Assembly: GCF_004337705.1 (NCBI RefSeq) | Contig: NZ_SKBU01000003.1 | Location: forward strand, 1-64,000 | DNA length: 64,000 nt | DNA from: Rubrobacter taiwanensis | GTDB lineage: Bacteria > Actinomycetota > Rubrobacteria > Rubrobacterales > Rubrobacteraceae | Direction of reading: 5' to 3' | Translations under genes and position numbers: made by a program | Shown here: positions 15,395-24,062 of the stretch, in pieces | How positions within the stretch are numbered: the first letter of the stretch is position 1 | How the letters are laid out: every line of letters starts with the position of its first letter | The notes under the pieces: generated by a model | Databases searched by the model: none | The model's input: only the letters and a program-made list of their open reading frames with translations | Told to the model about the DNA's origin: nothing

Positions 15395-15739
15395 CTAGCA
15401 GGTGAAGGAGCCGCCACAGCCGCAGGAGCTCTGGACGTTGGGGTTGTTGACGGTGAATCCGGCGCCCATGAGGCCGTCCACGTAGTCGAACTCGCTGCCC
15501 ATGATGTAAGGGACGCTCATGGCGTCTATCACGACCCTGAGCCCCTTGGTCTCGACGACCTCGTCGTCCTCGTTGATCTCGTCGTCGAAGTAGATGGAGT
15601 ACTGGAACCCGGAGCAGCCGCCCGGCCGCACGGCGACACGCAGCGCGAGGTCCTCCTCGCCCTCTTCCCGCATGAGTGCTCTGACCTTCTCGGCTGCGTT
15701 GTCCGTGATGGTTATGAGGGTGTCCTGCCTGGCCTCCAT
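15395..15739 (-). CDS. erpA: Iron-sulfur cluster carrier, HesB/IscA/ErpA family
   Basis: This 114-aa A-type carrier delivers Fe-S clusters to apoproteins. The three conserved cysteines are in RPGGCSGFQY and the C-terminal CGCGGSF; an extra Cys ends the protein. The ATG at 15739 has GGAGG five bases upstream; a GTG six bases earlier overlaps that site and is less likely. It is monocistronic, with a terminator after it. ErpA and IscA/SufA cannot be separated by sequence alone. Confidence 0.92.
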   Translation of the reverse strand: MEARQDTLITITDNAAEKVRALMREEGEEDLALRVAVRPGGCSGFQYSIYFDDEINEDDEVVETKGLRVVIDAMSVPYIMGSEFDYVDGLMGAGFTVNNPNVQSSCGCGGSFTC

Positions 15740-15812
15740 CAGCACCTCCAGAATGCTGCGCGTGTAGTCTCTTGTCTTGCATCTCTCATTATTACACCGG
15801 CCGGGGGGTTAT

Positions 15813-17990
15813 TCAACGAAAACTCCGGGCCGCCCGGCGCAGCCCGTTCCGCCCGCGCGCGGCGGACGCCCCGAGCCGGATCCTGAGGATCCGCACCAGC
15901 GAGGCCGGGTTCACGGCGGCCAGCGCGCGCCGCCATCCGGGAAGCCGCCGGAACTCCCGCAGCACCTCCCGGTAGGCCCGCCGCACATCAGAGGCGGGCT
16001 CAGCGGCGTAGAGGTGCTCGGAGTAGGCGCGGGCGAACCGCTCGAACGGCTCCTGCCGCACCCCGGCGGTCCCGGCAGCCCGCAGGATCCGCTCCCCGGG
16101 GGTGAGGGAGGGTGCGTCGACCCCTGCTTCCCGGACGCCCGATCCCGGGAGGTCGCGCAGCCGGCCCAGCACGTCGCGGTAGAGCGCCCGCGGTGTTCCC
16201 TCCGCGGCGAGCGCGCGCTTCGCCAGCGGAACACCGGCCGTGAGCACTCCGGCAAACGCCGCGTAGAGCAGGGCGGCGGGGATGCCGCCCTGCTCGTCCC
16301 CCGCACCGCCGGCCGGATCGTCCTCTCCCCGCTCGGGAGCACCCGGCTCCGAGGAAGAAGCGTTCGGGCCGCTGTGCCCGGGGCGCAGCGCGGGGTTCTC
16401 CGGCAGCACCCGCTGCGCACCGTAGATGTCAGAGAGGCTGGGCTCCGGGCGCGGAGCATTGGCCTCCATCGCCGGGGGCACCCCGAATCCCGGCGTAGGA
16501 TCGAACGGGTACCAGCCCACACCGGGGAAGTAGATCTCGACCCAGGTGTGCATGTTCCGGCCCCGGACGAGGTACTCGTTCTCACCGACCTCCTCGCCGG
16601 CGGTTGCGCCGTAGACGAGGCGGGAGGGGATGCCCATCTCCCGCGCGATGAGCGCCATGGCCGTGGCAAACTGCGTGCAGAAACCCTCGCGCCCCTCGCC
16701 GAGGAAGTCCTCCATGGCCCGGTCGGCGCGGCCGAAGTCCGCGTTGATGTTGTAGGTGAAGCCGCCGTCGTAGCGCAGATAACGCTCGATGGCCCGGGCC
16801 GCGTCATACGGCGTGTCCGGACCGTAGATGCGCTCTATCTCATCGGCGGTCTCGCCCACGACGCCAGGCAGGCTGCCGGGCAGCTGGAGGTAGCGCTCCC
16901 GCACCTCGTCCGGATAGTCGGAGCCGCTCCGCTGCAGCTGCCGGGCGGTCGGCTGCGGTACCTCGGAGACCACCCGGTACTCGTCGCCCTCCGAGAGCAG
17001 CCGGGGTGCCGTCCAGGAGCCGTCGAAGCTCCGGTCCGCACCCCTGATAGAGGTGTAGACGATCTGGTACCCGCCGAAGATCAGGTCCGTCTCAGATCCG
17101 AGCATCTCCACGTGCTGCTCGACCCGCCGCCGCGGGACCCCGTACTCTATCTCCGGCCCCCCCTCCTCTGAGTGGCGGGCGGTGCTGAGCCAACGCACGC
17201 CGTTGAAGTAGTCCAGCGTGGCGCCGCGCCAGTGCAGCGGCTCCTCGGAGCGGACCCTGAAGAGCGGCACGTCCTCGCCACCGGTCAGGTAGCTGCCGAC
17301 GTCGGCCTGGGCGCTGAGGTTCGCGTTGCCGCCCCCGGCTCCCCACTTGGTCCAGTCCACGAGCGGCGGACGGATGGCGGCCTGAGCTACCTGAGGCACG
17401 AGCAGCACCCCGACTACGATCAGGGCCGCCGCCAGGGCCCCCCTGCCCTGCGCCCCGGGCATCCCGGAGTAGAGCAACAGCGCCGCCGATGCCCCGAGGA
17501 AGAGGGCGAAGTACGTCCCAACACCGGTCTCGAAGTTCAGCGTGCTGATGACCCCGATGGTCAGGCCCAGCACGGCGACCGAGATTACCGGGCTCTCCTC
17601 GTACAGAGCGGCCGAGGTGGCGAAGACGACCACCACGAAGACCACAGGAAGCAGGATTACGAGCAGCCCCGGCGCGGGTTCGTACGGCAGCGGCTGAGCG
17701 TACATGATCCCGGCGGCCGCGTACACGTCCTCGCCCATCCGCAGGGCGAGCCGGCTCCAGCTCTCCCGCGAGAGCGGGACCTCCCGGTAGACCGCGAGCA
17801 GTACGTACAGCGTCAGGGAGGGGATGAGCAGCAGAAACCTGAAGCGCGCCAGCGAGCCGACCAGCGCCGCGAGCGCGGCCGCCCCGAGAAAGAGGTGCAG
17901 CACGCCGCCGGTGAAGAAGGTGCTGAAGGCCCCGGCGGTCGCCAGACCCGCGATATACAGCGGTATCCTGACCCCGAGCCTGGCCGTCAT
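15813..17990 (-). CDS. Membrane transglutaminase-like protein (TgpA type)
   Basis: This 725-aa protein has six or seven N-terminal helices (to about 205), an extracytoplasmic transglutaminase-core domain with the triad Cys438 (GFCTQFA), His481 (MHTWVEIYF) and Asp497 (FDPTP), another helix near 590, and a C-terminal DUF4129-like cytoplasmic segment. Proteins of this layout nearly always follow MoxR and DUF58 genes, as here. They are believed to modify or process cell-envelope proteins; the precise reaction is unknown. The start ATG overlaps the DUF58 stop by 4 nt. Confidence 0.9.
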   Translation of the reverse strand: MTARLGVRIPLYIAGLATAGAFSTFFTGGVLHLFLGAAALAALVGSLARFRFLLLIPSLTLYVLLAVYREVPLSRESWSRLALRMGEDVYAAAGIMYAQPLPYEPAPGLLVILLPVVFVVVVFATSAALYEESPVISVAVLGLTIGVISTLNFETGVGTYFALFLGASAALLLYSGMPGAQGRGALAAALIVVGVLLVPQVAQAAIRPPLVDWTKWGAGGGNANLSAQADVGSYLTGGEDVPLFRVRSEEPLHWRGATLDYFNGVRWLSTARHSEEGGPEIEYGVPRRRVEQHVEMLGSETDLIFGGYQIVYTSIRGADRSFDGSWTAPRLLSEGDEYRVVSEVPQPTARQLQRSGSDYPDEVRERYLQLPGSLPGVVGETADEIERIYGPDTPYDAARAIERYLRYDGGFTYNINADFGRADRAMEDFLGEGREGFCTQFATAMALIAREMGIPSRLVYGATAGEEVGENEYLVRGRNMHTWVEIYFPGVGWYPFDPTPGFGVPPAMEANAPRPEPSLSDIYGAQRVLPENPALRPGHSGPNASSSEPGAPERGEDDPAGGAGDEQGGIPAALLYAAFAGVLTAGVPLAKRALAAEGTPRALYRDVLGRLRDLPGSGVREAGVDAPSLTPGERILRAAGTAGVRQEPFERFARAYSEHLYAAEPASDVRRAYREVLREFRRLPGWRRALAAVNPASLVRILRIRLGASAARGRNGLRRAARSFR

Positions 17991-19207
17991 CCGGCCCCCT
18001 TCATCGCGGTCCCGTTCAGCCCGGACTCCACGCCCTCGGCGCGGCGTATCACGCGCACCGGAATCCCCAGCTGCACCAGCCTGCCGAGCGTGGCGATGAA
18101 CCCGGCCTCACGCATCCGGGCGTCGGGAGCGCGCATGGCGCGGTAGGTGTGCGCCGCAACGGCCACGACCGAGACCGTAAGCCCCCGCCTCAGGAGGCTG
18201 TGCGCAGCCTCCACCAGCGGTCCGCCGGTCTCGCGGGTGACGAGCACCACACCGTCCCCGAGCCGCTCGCCGCGGGAGTTGAGGAGGTCTGTAAGCCGCT
18301 CCCGGCCGTCGGCCCGGATGCGGGCCAGCAACTCCATCGCCTCCCGGTAGCCTTCCCCGAAGCCTGTAGAGCTGGCGGCCGCGTCGCTGGCCAGCAGGCG
18401 GAACTCCAGCCGGTTCTCGTTCAGATACCCGAGGACGGACGCAGCGGCGGAGACGGCGTCCTCGACCTCCCGCCCGGAGCCGCCCCGCGTCCGGCGTGCC
18501 ATGTCCAGCGCCACCGTGTAGCTCCGGGGGACGCTGGCCGCGAACTCCTTGACCATCAGCTCCCCGGTACGGGCCACGCTCTTCCAGTGTATGTGGCGGG
18601 GGTCGTCGCCCCGCCGGTACTCCCTGAGACCGTGGAACTCGTCGCCCCGCTGCACGGCCCGGCTGCGGGCGCCGGAACCCTCCGCTCTCCGGCTGCCGAG
18701 CGGGAAGTCCGCCAGTTCGAAGACCTCGGGGTAGACCACGACCTCCGAGCCTCCGGCCAGCCGCCGGGTCATCCGGACGAGCCGGAAAGGGTCCGTGAGA
18801 TGCAGCGCAGCGGGCCCCAGCTCGTAGACCCCGCGCCGCTCAAAGCGAACCGGTAACGAGATGGAGGCCCGGTCCCGGCCCTCTATGCGGCTCACCCGGA
18901 AGGTCTCGCGGCGGGGCAGCCGGTCGGTTATCTCCAGCGGCGGGCTCGGGGACCGGCTCCCGTTCTCCACCACGATCTCTATCCGCGACTCCCGGCCGGC
19001 CATAAGCCGGGTTCCGGAACCCCGGCGCAGAAGCCGGATCTCGCGCCCGCCCAGGAGAGCCAGCACGAACGCCGCCGCCAACAGAGCCAGCAGCGCGAAA
19101 GAGAGCTGGTAGAGCTGGGTGGTCCCGAAGAGGCGGGCTCCCCCGTAGGTCAGCCCCCCGACGACGAGAATCTGCCAGCCCCTCCCCGTGAGCCGGAACG
19201 CGCGCAC
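17987..19207 (-). CDS. DUF58 domain protein
   Basis: This 406-aa protein has two N-terminal helices (ILVVGGLTYGGARLF, FALLALLAAAFVLALLGG), a beta-rich region, and the DUF58 core with the signature RRGDDPRHIHWKSVARTGEL near residues 200-220. The core is followed by a von-Willebrand-A-like fold (YTVALDMARR) in which the metal site is degenerate. In MoxR operons it is thought to be the client or adaptor of the AAA+ chaperone. It sits between moxR, four bases upstream, and the transglutaminase gene. Confidence 0.9.
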   Translation of the reverse strand: MRAFRLTGRGWQILVVGGLTYGGARLFGTTQLYQLSFALLALLAAAFVLALLGGREIRLLRRGSGTRLMAGRESRIEIVVENGSRSPSPPLEITDRLPRRETFRVSRIEGRDRASISLPVRFERRGVYELGPAALHLTDPFRLVRMTRRLAGGSEVVVYPEVFELADFPLGSRRAEGSGARSRAVQRGDEFHGLREYRRGDDPRHIHWKSVARTGELMVKEFAASVPRSYTVALDMARRTRGGSGREVEDAVSAAASVLGYLNENRLEFRLLASDAAASSTGFGEGYREAMELLARIRADGRERLTDLLNSRGERLGDGVVLVTRETGGPLVEAAHSLLRRGLTVSVVAVAAHTYRAMRAPDARMREAGFIATLGRLVQLGIPVRVIRRAEGVESGLNGTAMKGAG

Positions 19208-19211
19208 GGTC

Positions 19212-20150
<939 letters not shown>

Positions 20151-20254
20151 TGAGACCCCTGACGTCTCTCTCGCACACGCCTTCCACGATCGCTCCGGTC
20201 GGGCGACGTCAAGAGATTATAGCAGGCTCTCTCGTACCCTCCGGCTATGTTTCC

Positions 20255-20283
20255 TTACCTGGAGCATCCGGGAAATGTAATAT
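20255..20283 (+). promoter_or_regulatory. Possible promoter of the sphingolipid operon
   Basis: TAATAT (20278-20283) is preceded by a TG, and a weak TTACCT lies 17 bp upstream (20255-20260). The start would lie about 20 nt before the GTG at 20309, with AAAGGAGGGAG between. Confidence 0.3.
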
Positions 20284-20308
20284 GAAGATATAAAGGAGGG
20301 AGAGAATC

Positions 20309-21571
20309 GTGACCGGTGAACAGCCTCAGCCCGAAGAGCCAGAGAGGAACCCCCGCAGCGACCTGAAGGCTTCCGACCGCGCCGACATCTTCGAGAAAGC
20401 CTACCGCTTCACCCGGGCGGACGAGGCCAAGGCTTTAGGGTTCTACCCCTACTTCAAACCCATCTCATCCCAGCACGGCGGCACCGTCACGGTCGGGAAC
20501 CGGGAGATGATCATAACCGGCTCCAACGACTACCTGGGCCTCACCCAAGACCCCCGGCTCAAGGAGGCCGCCACGGCCGCATTCAAGAACTACGGCACCA
20601 GCTGCACCGGCTCGCGCTTTCTGACCGGCACCCTCGCCCTGCACGAGGAGCTGGAGGAGCGTCTGGCAGAGTTTCTGGGGGCCGAGGCGGTGCTGACCTT
20701 CACCACCGGGTTTTTGGGCATGCTCTCTGTCCTGAGCGCACTGGCCGGCAGGCAGGACGTCCTCTACTTCGACCGCGACAACCACGCCTCCCTCTACGAC
20801 GGGGCACGCCTCTCCTTCGGCACCCTGCGCAAGTACCGCCACAACGACCTTGCGGACCTGGAGCGCCTGCTGGAGCGGGACGCGGGCAGGAGGGCGGGAG
20901 GGCGCCTGATCGTAACCGACGGCGTCTTCTCCATGAGCGGCCACATAGCGGATCTTCCGGGCATCGTGCAGCTCGCCCGCGCCTACGGCGCCCGCGTGCT
21001 CGTGGACGACGCGCACGCCACCGGAGTTCTGGGAGAGAGCGGCCGGGGCACCGCCGAGCACTTCGGGCTTGAGGGGGAGGTGGACCTGATCGTGGGCACC
21101 TTCTCCAAGTCCTTTGCCTCGGTGGGAGGCTTTGCGGCCGGGCCGCGGCCCGTGATCAACTACATCAAGCATCACGCGCGCCCCTTCATCTTCACCGCAG
21201 CGCTGCCGGCTCCGCAGGTGGCCACCGTGATCAAGGCGCTTGAGATCATGCAGACGGAGCCTGAGCACCGCCAGAAGCTGCACCGCAACGCCGAGCGGCT
21301 GCGCGGCGGCCTGAAGTCTCTGGGCTTCGACATCCTGGGCTCGGAGAGCCACATCGTGCCGGTCCTGATCGGTCAAGACGAGCACACCGCGCTCTTCTGG
21401 CGGGGTTTGTGGGATGCGGGCATCTTCACGACCCCCGCCCTGCCCCCCAGTGTCCCTCCGGGTCAGGGCATCATCCGCACCAGCGTGAACGCCAACCACA
21501 CCTTCGAGCAGATAGACCGCCTGATCGAGGCCTTCGGCGAGGTCGGAAGGCGTCTGGGCGTTATCGGCTGA
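20309..21571 (+). CDS. spt: Alpha-oxoamine synthase, predicted serine palmitoyltransferase
   Basis: This 420-aa PLP enzyme is of the BioF/KBL/SPT/HemA family. Motifs are GSNDYLGL, NYGTSCTGSRFLTGT, the DDAHATGVLG aspartate and the PLP lysine in GTFSKSFASVGGF. BioF and Kbl have very similar folds. I prefer serine palmitoyltransferase, which joins serine and an acyl thioester to 3-ketosphinganine. The reasons are the length (as I recall, that of the Sphingomonas enzyme), the longer N-terminus, and the two following genes, which match the other ceramide-pathway steps. The start GTG follows AAAGGAGGGAG. Confidence 0.8.
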   Translation: MTGEQPQPEEPERNPRSDLKASDRADIFEKAYRFTRADEAKALGFYPYFKPISSQHGGTVTVGNREMIITGSNDYLGLTQDPRLKEAATAAFKNYGTSCTGSRFLTGTLALHEELEERLAEFLGAEAVLTFTTGFLGMLSVLSALAGRQDVLYFDRDNHASLYDGARLSFGTLRKYRHNDLADLERLLERDAGRRAGGRLIVTDGVFSMSGHIADLPGIVQLARAYGARVLVDDAHATGVLGESGRGTAEHFGLEGEVDLIVGTFSKSFASVGGFAAGPRPVINYIKHHARPFIFTAALPAPQVATVIKALEIMQTEPEHRQKLHRNAERLRGGLKSLGFDILGSESHIVPVLIGQDEHTALFWRGLWDAGIFTTPALPPSVPPGQGIIRTSVNANHTFEQIDRLIEAFGEVGRRLGVIG

Positions 21572-21587
21572 GCATGGGGATCCGCGC

Positions 21588-22697
21588 GTGACCGAAGTCC
21601 TCCCCGTACGCTCCCGGTCGGATCTGCGGCGGTTCATCCGCTACCCCTTCGCCCTCTACCGGAACGACCCGCACTGGGTCCCCCCGCTCCTGATCGAGGA
21701 GCGGCGCAGGTTCGACCCGAAGAAGAACCCCTTCTACGAGCACGCCCGCATAGAGCTCTTCCTCGCCCGCCGAGCCGGCGAGGTCGTCGGCCGCGTCGCC
21801 GCCATCGACGACGACAGCCACAACCGGACCCATGGCGACAACCTGATCTTCTTCGGCTTCTTCGAAGCGGCCGACCGGGAGGCTGCCGAAGCTCTGTTCG
21901 CCCGCGTCGAGGCGGCGGCGCGCGAGCTGGGCCGGACCGCCGTGCGCGGCCCGGCCAACCCCTCGCTGAACGAGGGCGCGGGCTTCCAGCTGGACGCCTT
22001 CGACACCGATCCCTACGTCATGATGCCCTACAACCCGCCCGCATACCCGCGCTACGCCGAGGCCGCCGGCTACCGCAAGGCGAAGGACCTGCACGCCTGG
22101 CTCTTCGAGCGCGACCAGCCGCTGGGCGAGAAGATCGGCCGGCTGGCCGCGCGGGTCCGCAAGCGCTACGCCCCGGTGGTCCGCCCCGCCGATGCGGGGC
22201 GCTTCAAGGAGGAGCTGGCGACCCTCAAGTACCTGTACGACCGGGCCTGGGAGAGAAACTGGGGCTTCGTGAAGTACACGGACGCGGAGTTCGACCGGCT
22301 GGCGAAGGATCTGCGGCTCGTCGTGGATCCCGACCTCGTCCTCTTCGTCGAGATGGAGGGGCGACCGGCCGGCGTGGGTCTCTGCATCCCGGACGTCAAT
22401 CAGGTCCTCAAGCGGATGCGGGGCCGGCTGCTGCCCTTCGGCATCCTCCACTTCCTGCGGCGCCGCAGGATCATGGACCGCCTCCGGCTGGCGATCCTGG
22501 GCCTCCTGCCGGAGTACCGCAACCGGGGGCTCGAAGCGCTGATCGTGCACGAGCTCTACGGGCGCGCCATAGCCAAGGGATACCGGCAGTGCGAGTGCTC
22601 GTGGGTCCTGGAGGACAACCGGGCGATGAACCGGGGCCTCAAGGCCGCCGGCGCACGCCTCTACAAGACCTACAGGATCTACGAGAAGGAGCTCTGA
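21588..22697 (+). CDS. bcerS: GNAT-fold N-acyltransferase, predicted bacterial ceramide synthase
   Basis: This 369-aa protein matches the conserved bCerS-type N-terminus: FIRYPFALYRNDPHWVPPLL, then NPFYEHARIELFLARR. An acetyltransferase-like core contains RGPANPSLNEGAGF and LGLLPEYRNRGLEALIVHE. In Caulobacter the homologous family acylates 3-ketosphinganine on nitrogen to form 3-oxo-ceramide (established there). It starts at GTG 21588, 17 bases after the synthase gene, with GGGGA at proper spacing. Another member of this subfamily could acylate a different amine, but position between spt and a reductase argues for ceramide. Confidence 0.75.
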   Translation: MTEVLPVRSRSDLRRFIRYPFALYRNDPHWVPPLLIEERRRFDPKKNPFYEHARIELFLARRAGEVVGRVAAIDDDSHNRTHGDNLIFFGFFEAADREAAEALFARVEAAARELGRTAVRGPANPSLNEGAGFQLDAFDTDPYVMMPYNPPAYPRYAEAAGYRKAKDLHAWLFERDQPLGEKIGRLAARVRKRYAPVVRPADAGRFKEELATLKYLYDRAWERNWGFVKYTDAEFDRLAKDLRLVVDPDLVLFVEMEGRPAGVGLCIPDVNQVLKRMRGRLLPFGILHFLRRRRIMDRLRLAILGLLPEYRNRGLEALIVHELYGRAIAKGYRQCECSWVLEDNRAMNRGLKAAGARLYKTYRIYEKEL

Positions 22698-22698
22698 G

Positions 22699-23640
22699 GT
22701 GCCGGAGCGCGTGCTCCTCACGGGCGCTACGGGCTTCGTCGGCAGCCACATAGCCGAGGCGCTGGCCTCGGCGGGCTGCGAGGTGCGCTGCGCCGTCCGC
22801 AACACCAGCGATCCGCGCTGGCTCTCCGGCCTGAAGGTCCGGCTCGTTCGAGCGGACTTCGGCCGTCCAGAGGATCTCGCCCGCCTGGCCAAGGGAGCGG
22901 ACGCCGTGGTGCACGCCGCAGGCATAACCCGGGCCCGGCGGCCGGAGGACTTCTACGCGGTCAACGCCGGGATCACCCGACGGCTCGCCGCGGCGGCCGC
23001 CCGCGCCGGAGCGCGGCGCTTCGTCCTGATCAGCAGCCTCGCAGCCCGCGGCCCCGACGGAGAGGACGGACCGGTGAGCCACTACGGCCGCAGCAAGCTG
23101 CAGGCCGAGCAGTGCCTGCGGGAGTTCGGGGAGCTGCGCCCCGTGATCCTGCGCCCGGCGGCCGTCTACGGCCCGCGCGACCGGGACTTCCTGCCCCTCT
23201 TCCGGCTGGCGCGCAGCGGCTGGCTGCCGGTCCCCGCCAGCGCGAATCCCCTCCAGCCCGTCTACGCGGCCGACGTGGCGCGGGCCGTGCTGCTGGCGCT
23301 CCGGAAGGACGGCCCCGGCCCCTTCCCGCTGGCGGAGGAGGCCCGGTACTCCTGGCGCGAGGTGGCCGAAGCCCTGGAGGCCGCGCTCGGCCGGCGCGTG
23401 CGGCCCGTCCGGCTCCCCACCGCCGGGTTCGTGCTGGCGGGGCGCGCGGCCGGGCTGACGGCGCGGCTGCGCGGCGCGCCACCGGCCTTCGACGAGCGGC
23501 GCGCCCGGGATATCGCGGTGCACGCCTGGACCTGCGACCCCTCCGCCGCCGAACGCGCCCTGGGCTGGCGCGCCGGGGTGCCGCTGCCCGAGGGCCTCGG
23601 GCACACGGCAGGCTGGTACCGGCGGGAGGGCTGGCTCTAG
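22699..23640 (+). CDS. cerR: NAD(P)-dependent epimerase/reductase, predicted ceramide reductase
   Basis: This 313-aa extended short-chain dehydrogenase has the Rossmann motif LLTGATGFVGSH at the N-terminus, LISSLAARG with the catalytic Ser, and the YxxxK pair in HYGRSK. In the bacterial ceramide pathway an enzyme of this family reduces the 3-oxo group of oxidised ceramide. The start GTG lies 1 base after the stop of the acyltransferase gene, with AAGGAG upstream, so all three genes form an operon. Alone it would be called only an epimerase-like reductase; the assignment depends on context. Confidence 0.72.
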   Translation: MPERVLLTGATGFVGSHIAEALASAGCEVRCAVRNTSDPRWLSGLKVRLVRADFGRPEDLARLAKGADAVVHAAGITRARRPEDFYAVNAGITRRLAAAAARAGARRFVLISSLAARGPDGEDGPVSHYGRSKLQAEQCLREFGELRPVILRPAAVYGPRDRDFLPLFRLARSGWLPVPASANPLQPVYAADVARAVLLALRKDGPGPFPLAEEARYSWREVAEALEAALGRRVRPVRLPTAGFVLAGRAAGLTARLRGAPPAFDERRARDIAVHAWTCDPSAAERALGWRAGVPLPEGLGHTAGWYRREGWL

Positions 23641-24062
23641 CCCCAGAGGAGCGAGACCCCGAACCTGGCCGCGCCGGTGAGGATCGCTCCCCACACCATC
23701 ACACTCGGCACCATCCAGAAGAGCAGGGAGCGCGTAGGAGCCCCGAGGGCCAGGGCCACGACGGTGGCCGTCGGCGTCCCGCTCAGCAGCGGAGCCTGCA
23801 ACGCCACACCCACCACCCCGTACTTCTCCCAGAAGCGCTCAACGCGCTTGCGGCGCTTGGCGAGCCAGCGGTTGCTGAAGACCCACGGCCGCAACCGGTC
23901 ACCGGCCAGGAAGGCCACCGCCACCACGCTGAGATTCCCCGCGACCGCGGCGGCCCACACCAGAACGGCCGGAAGCCCCAGCACAAAGCCGGTGGGTATC
24001 CCGACCCACAGATCCACGGCCCCCGCCAGGAAGGTGGAGACGAGCTTTACTATCAAGCCCAC
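23637..24062 (-). CDS. Small integral membrane protein, COG2426 / small multidrug export-like
   Basis: This protein of about 141 aa has three or four hydrophobic segments. The soluble linker KRRKRVERFWEKYGVVGVALQAPLLSG resembles COG2426-type proteins. These carry the label small multi-drug export protein without solid functional proof. The start is GTG 24062 or TTG 24056; its reading frame overlaps the end of the sulfatase gene by 10 nt, so the two are co-transcribed. Its stop overlaps that of the convergent reductase gene. Confidence 0.7.
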   Translation of the reverse strand: MGLIVKLVSTFLAGAVDLWVGIPTGFVLGLPAVLVWAAAVAGNLSVVAVAFLAGDRLRPWVFSNRWLAKRRKRVERFWEKYGVVGVALQAPLLSGTPTATVVALALGAPTRSLLFWMVPSVMVWGAILTGAARFGVSLLWG

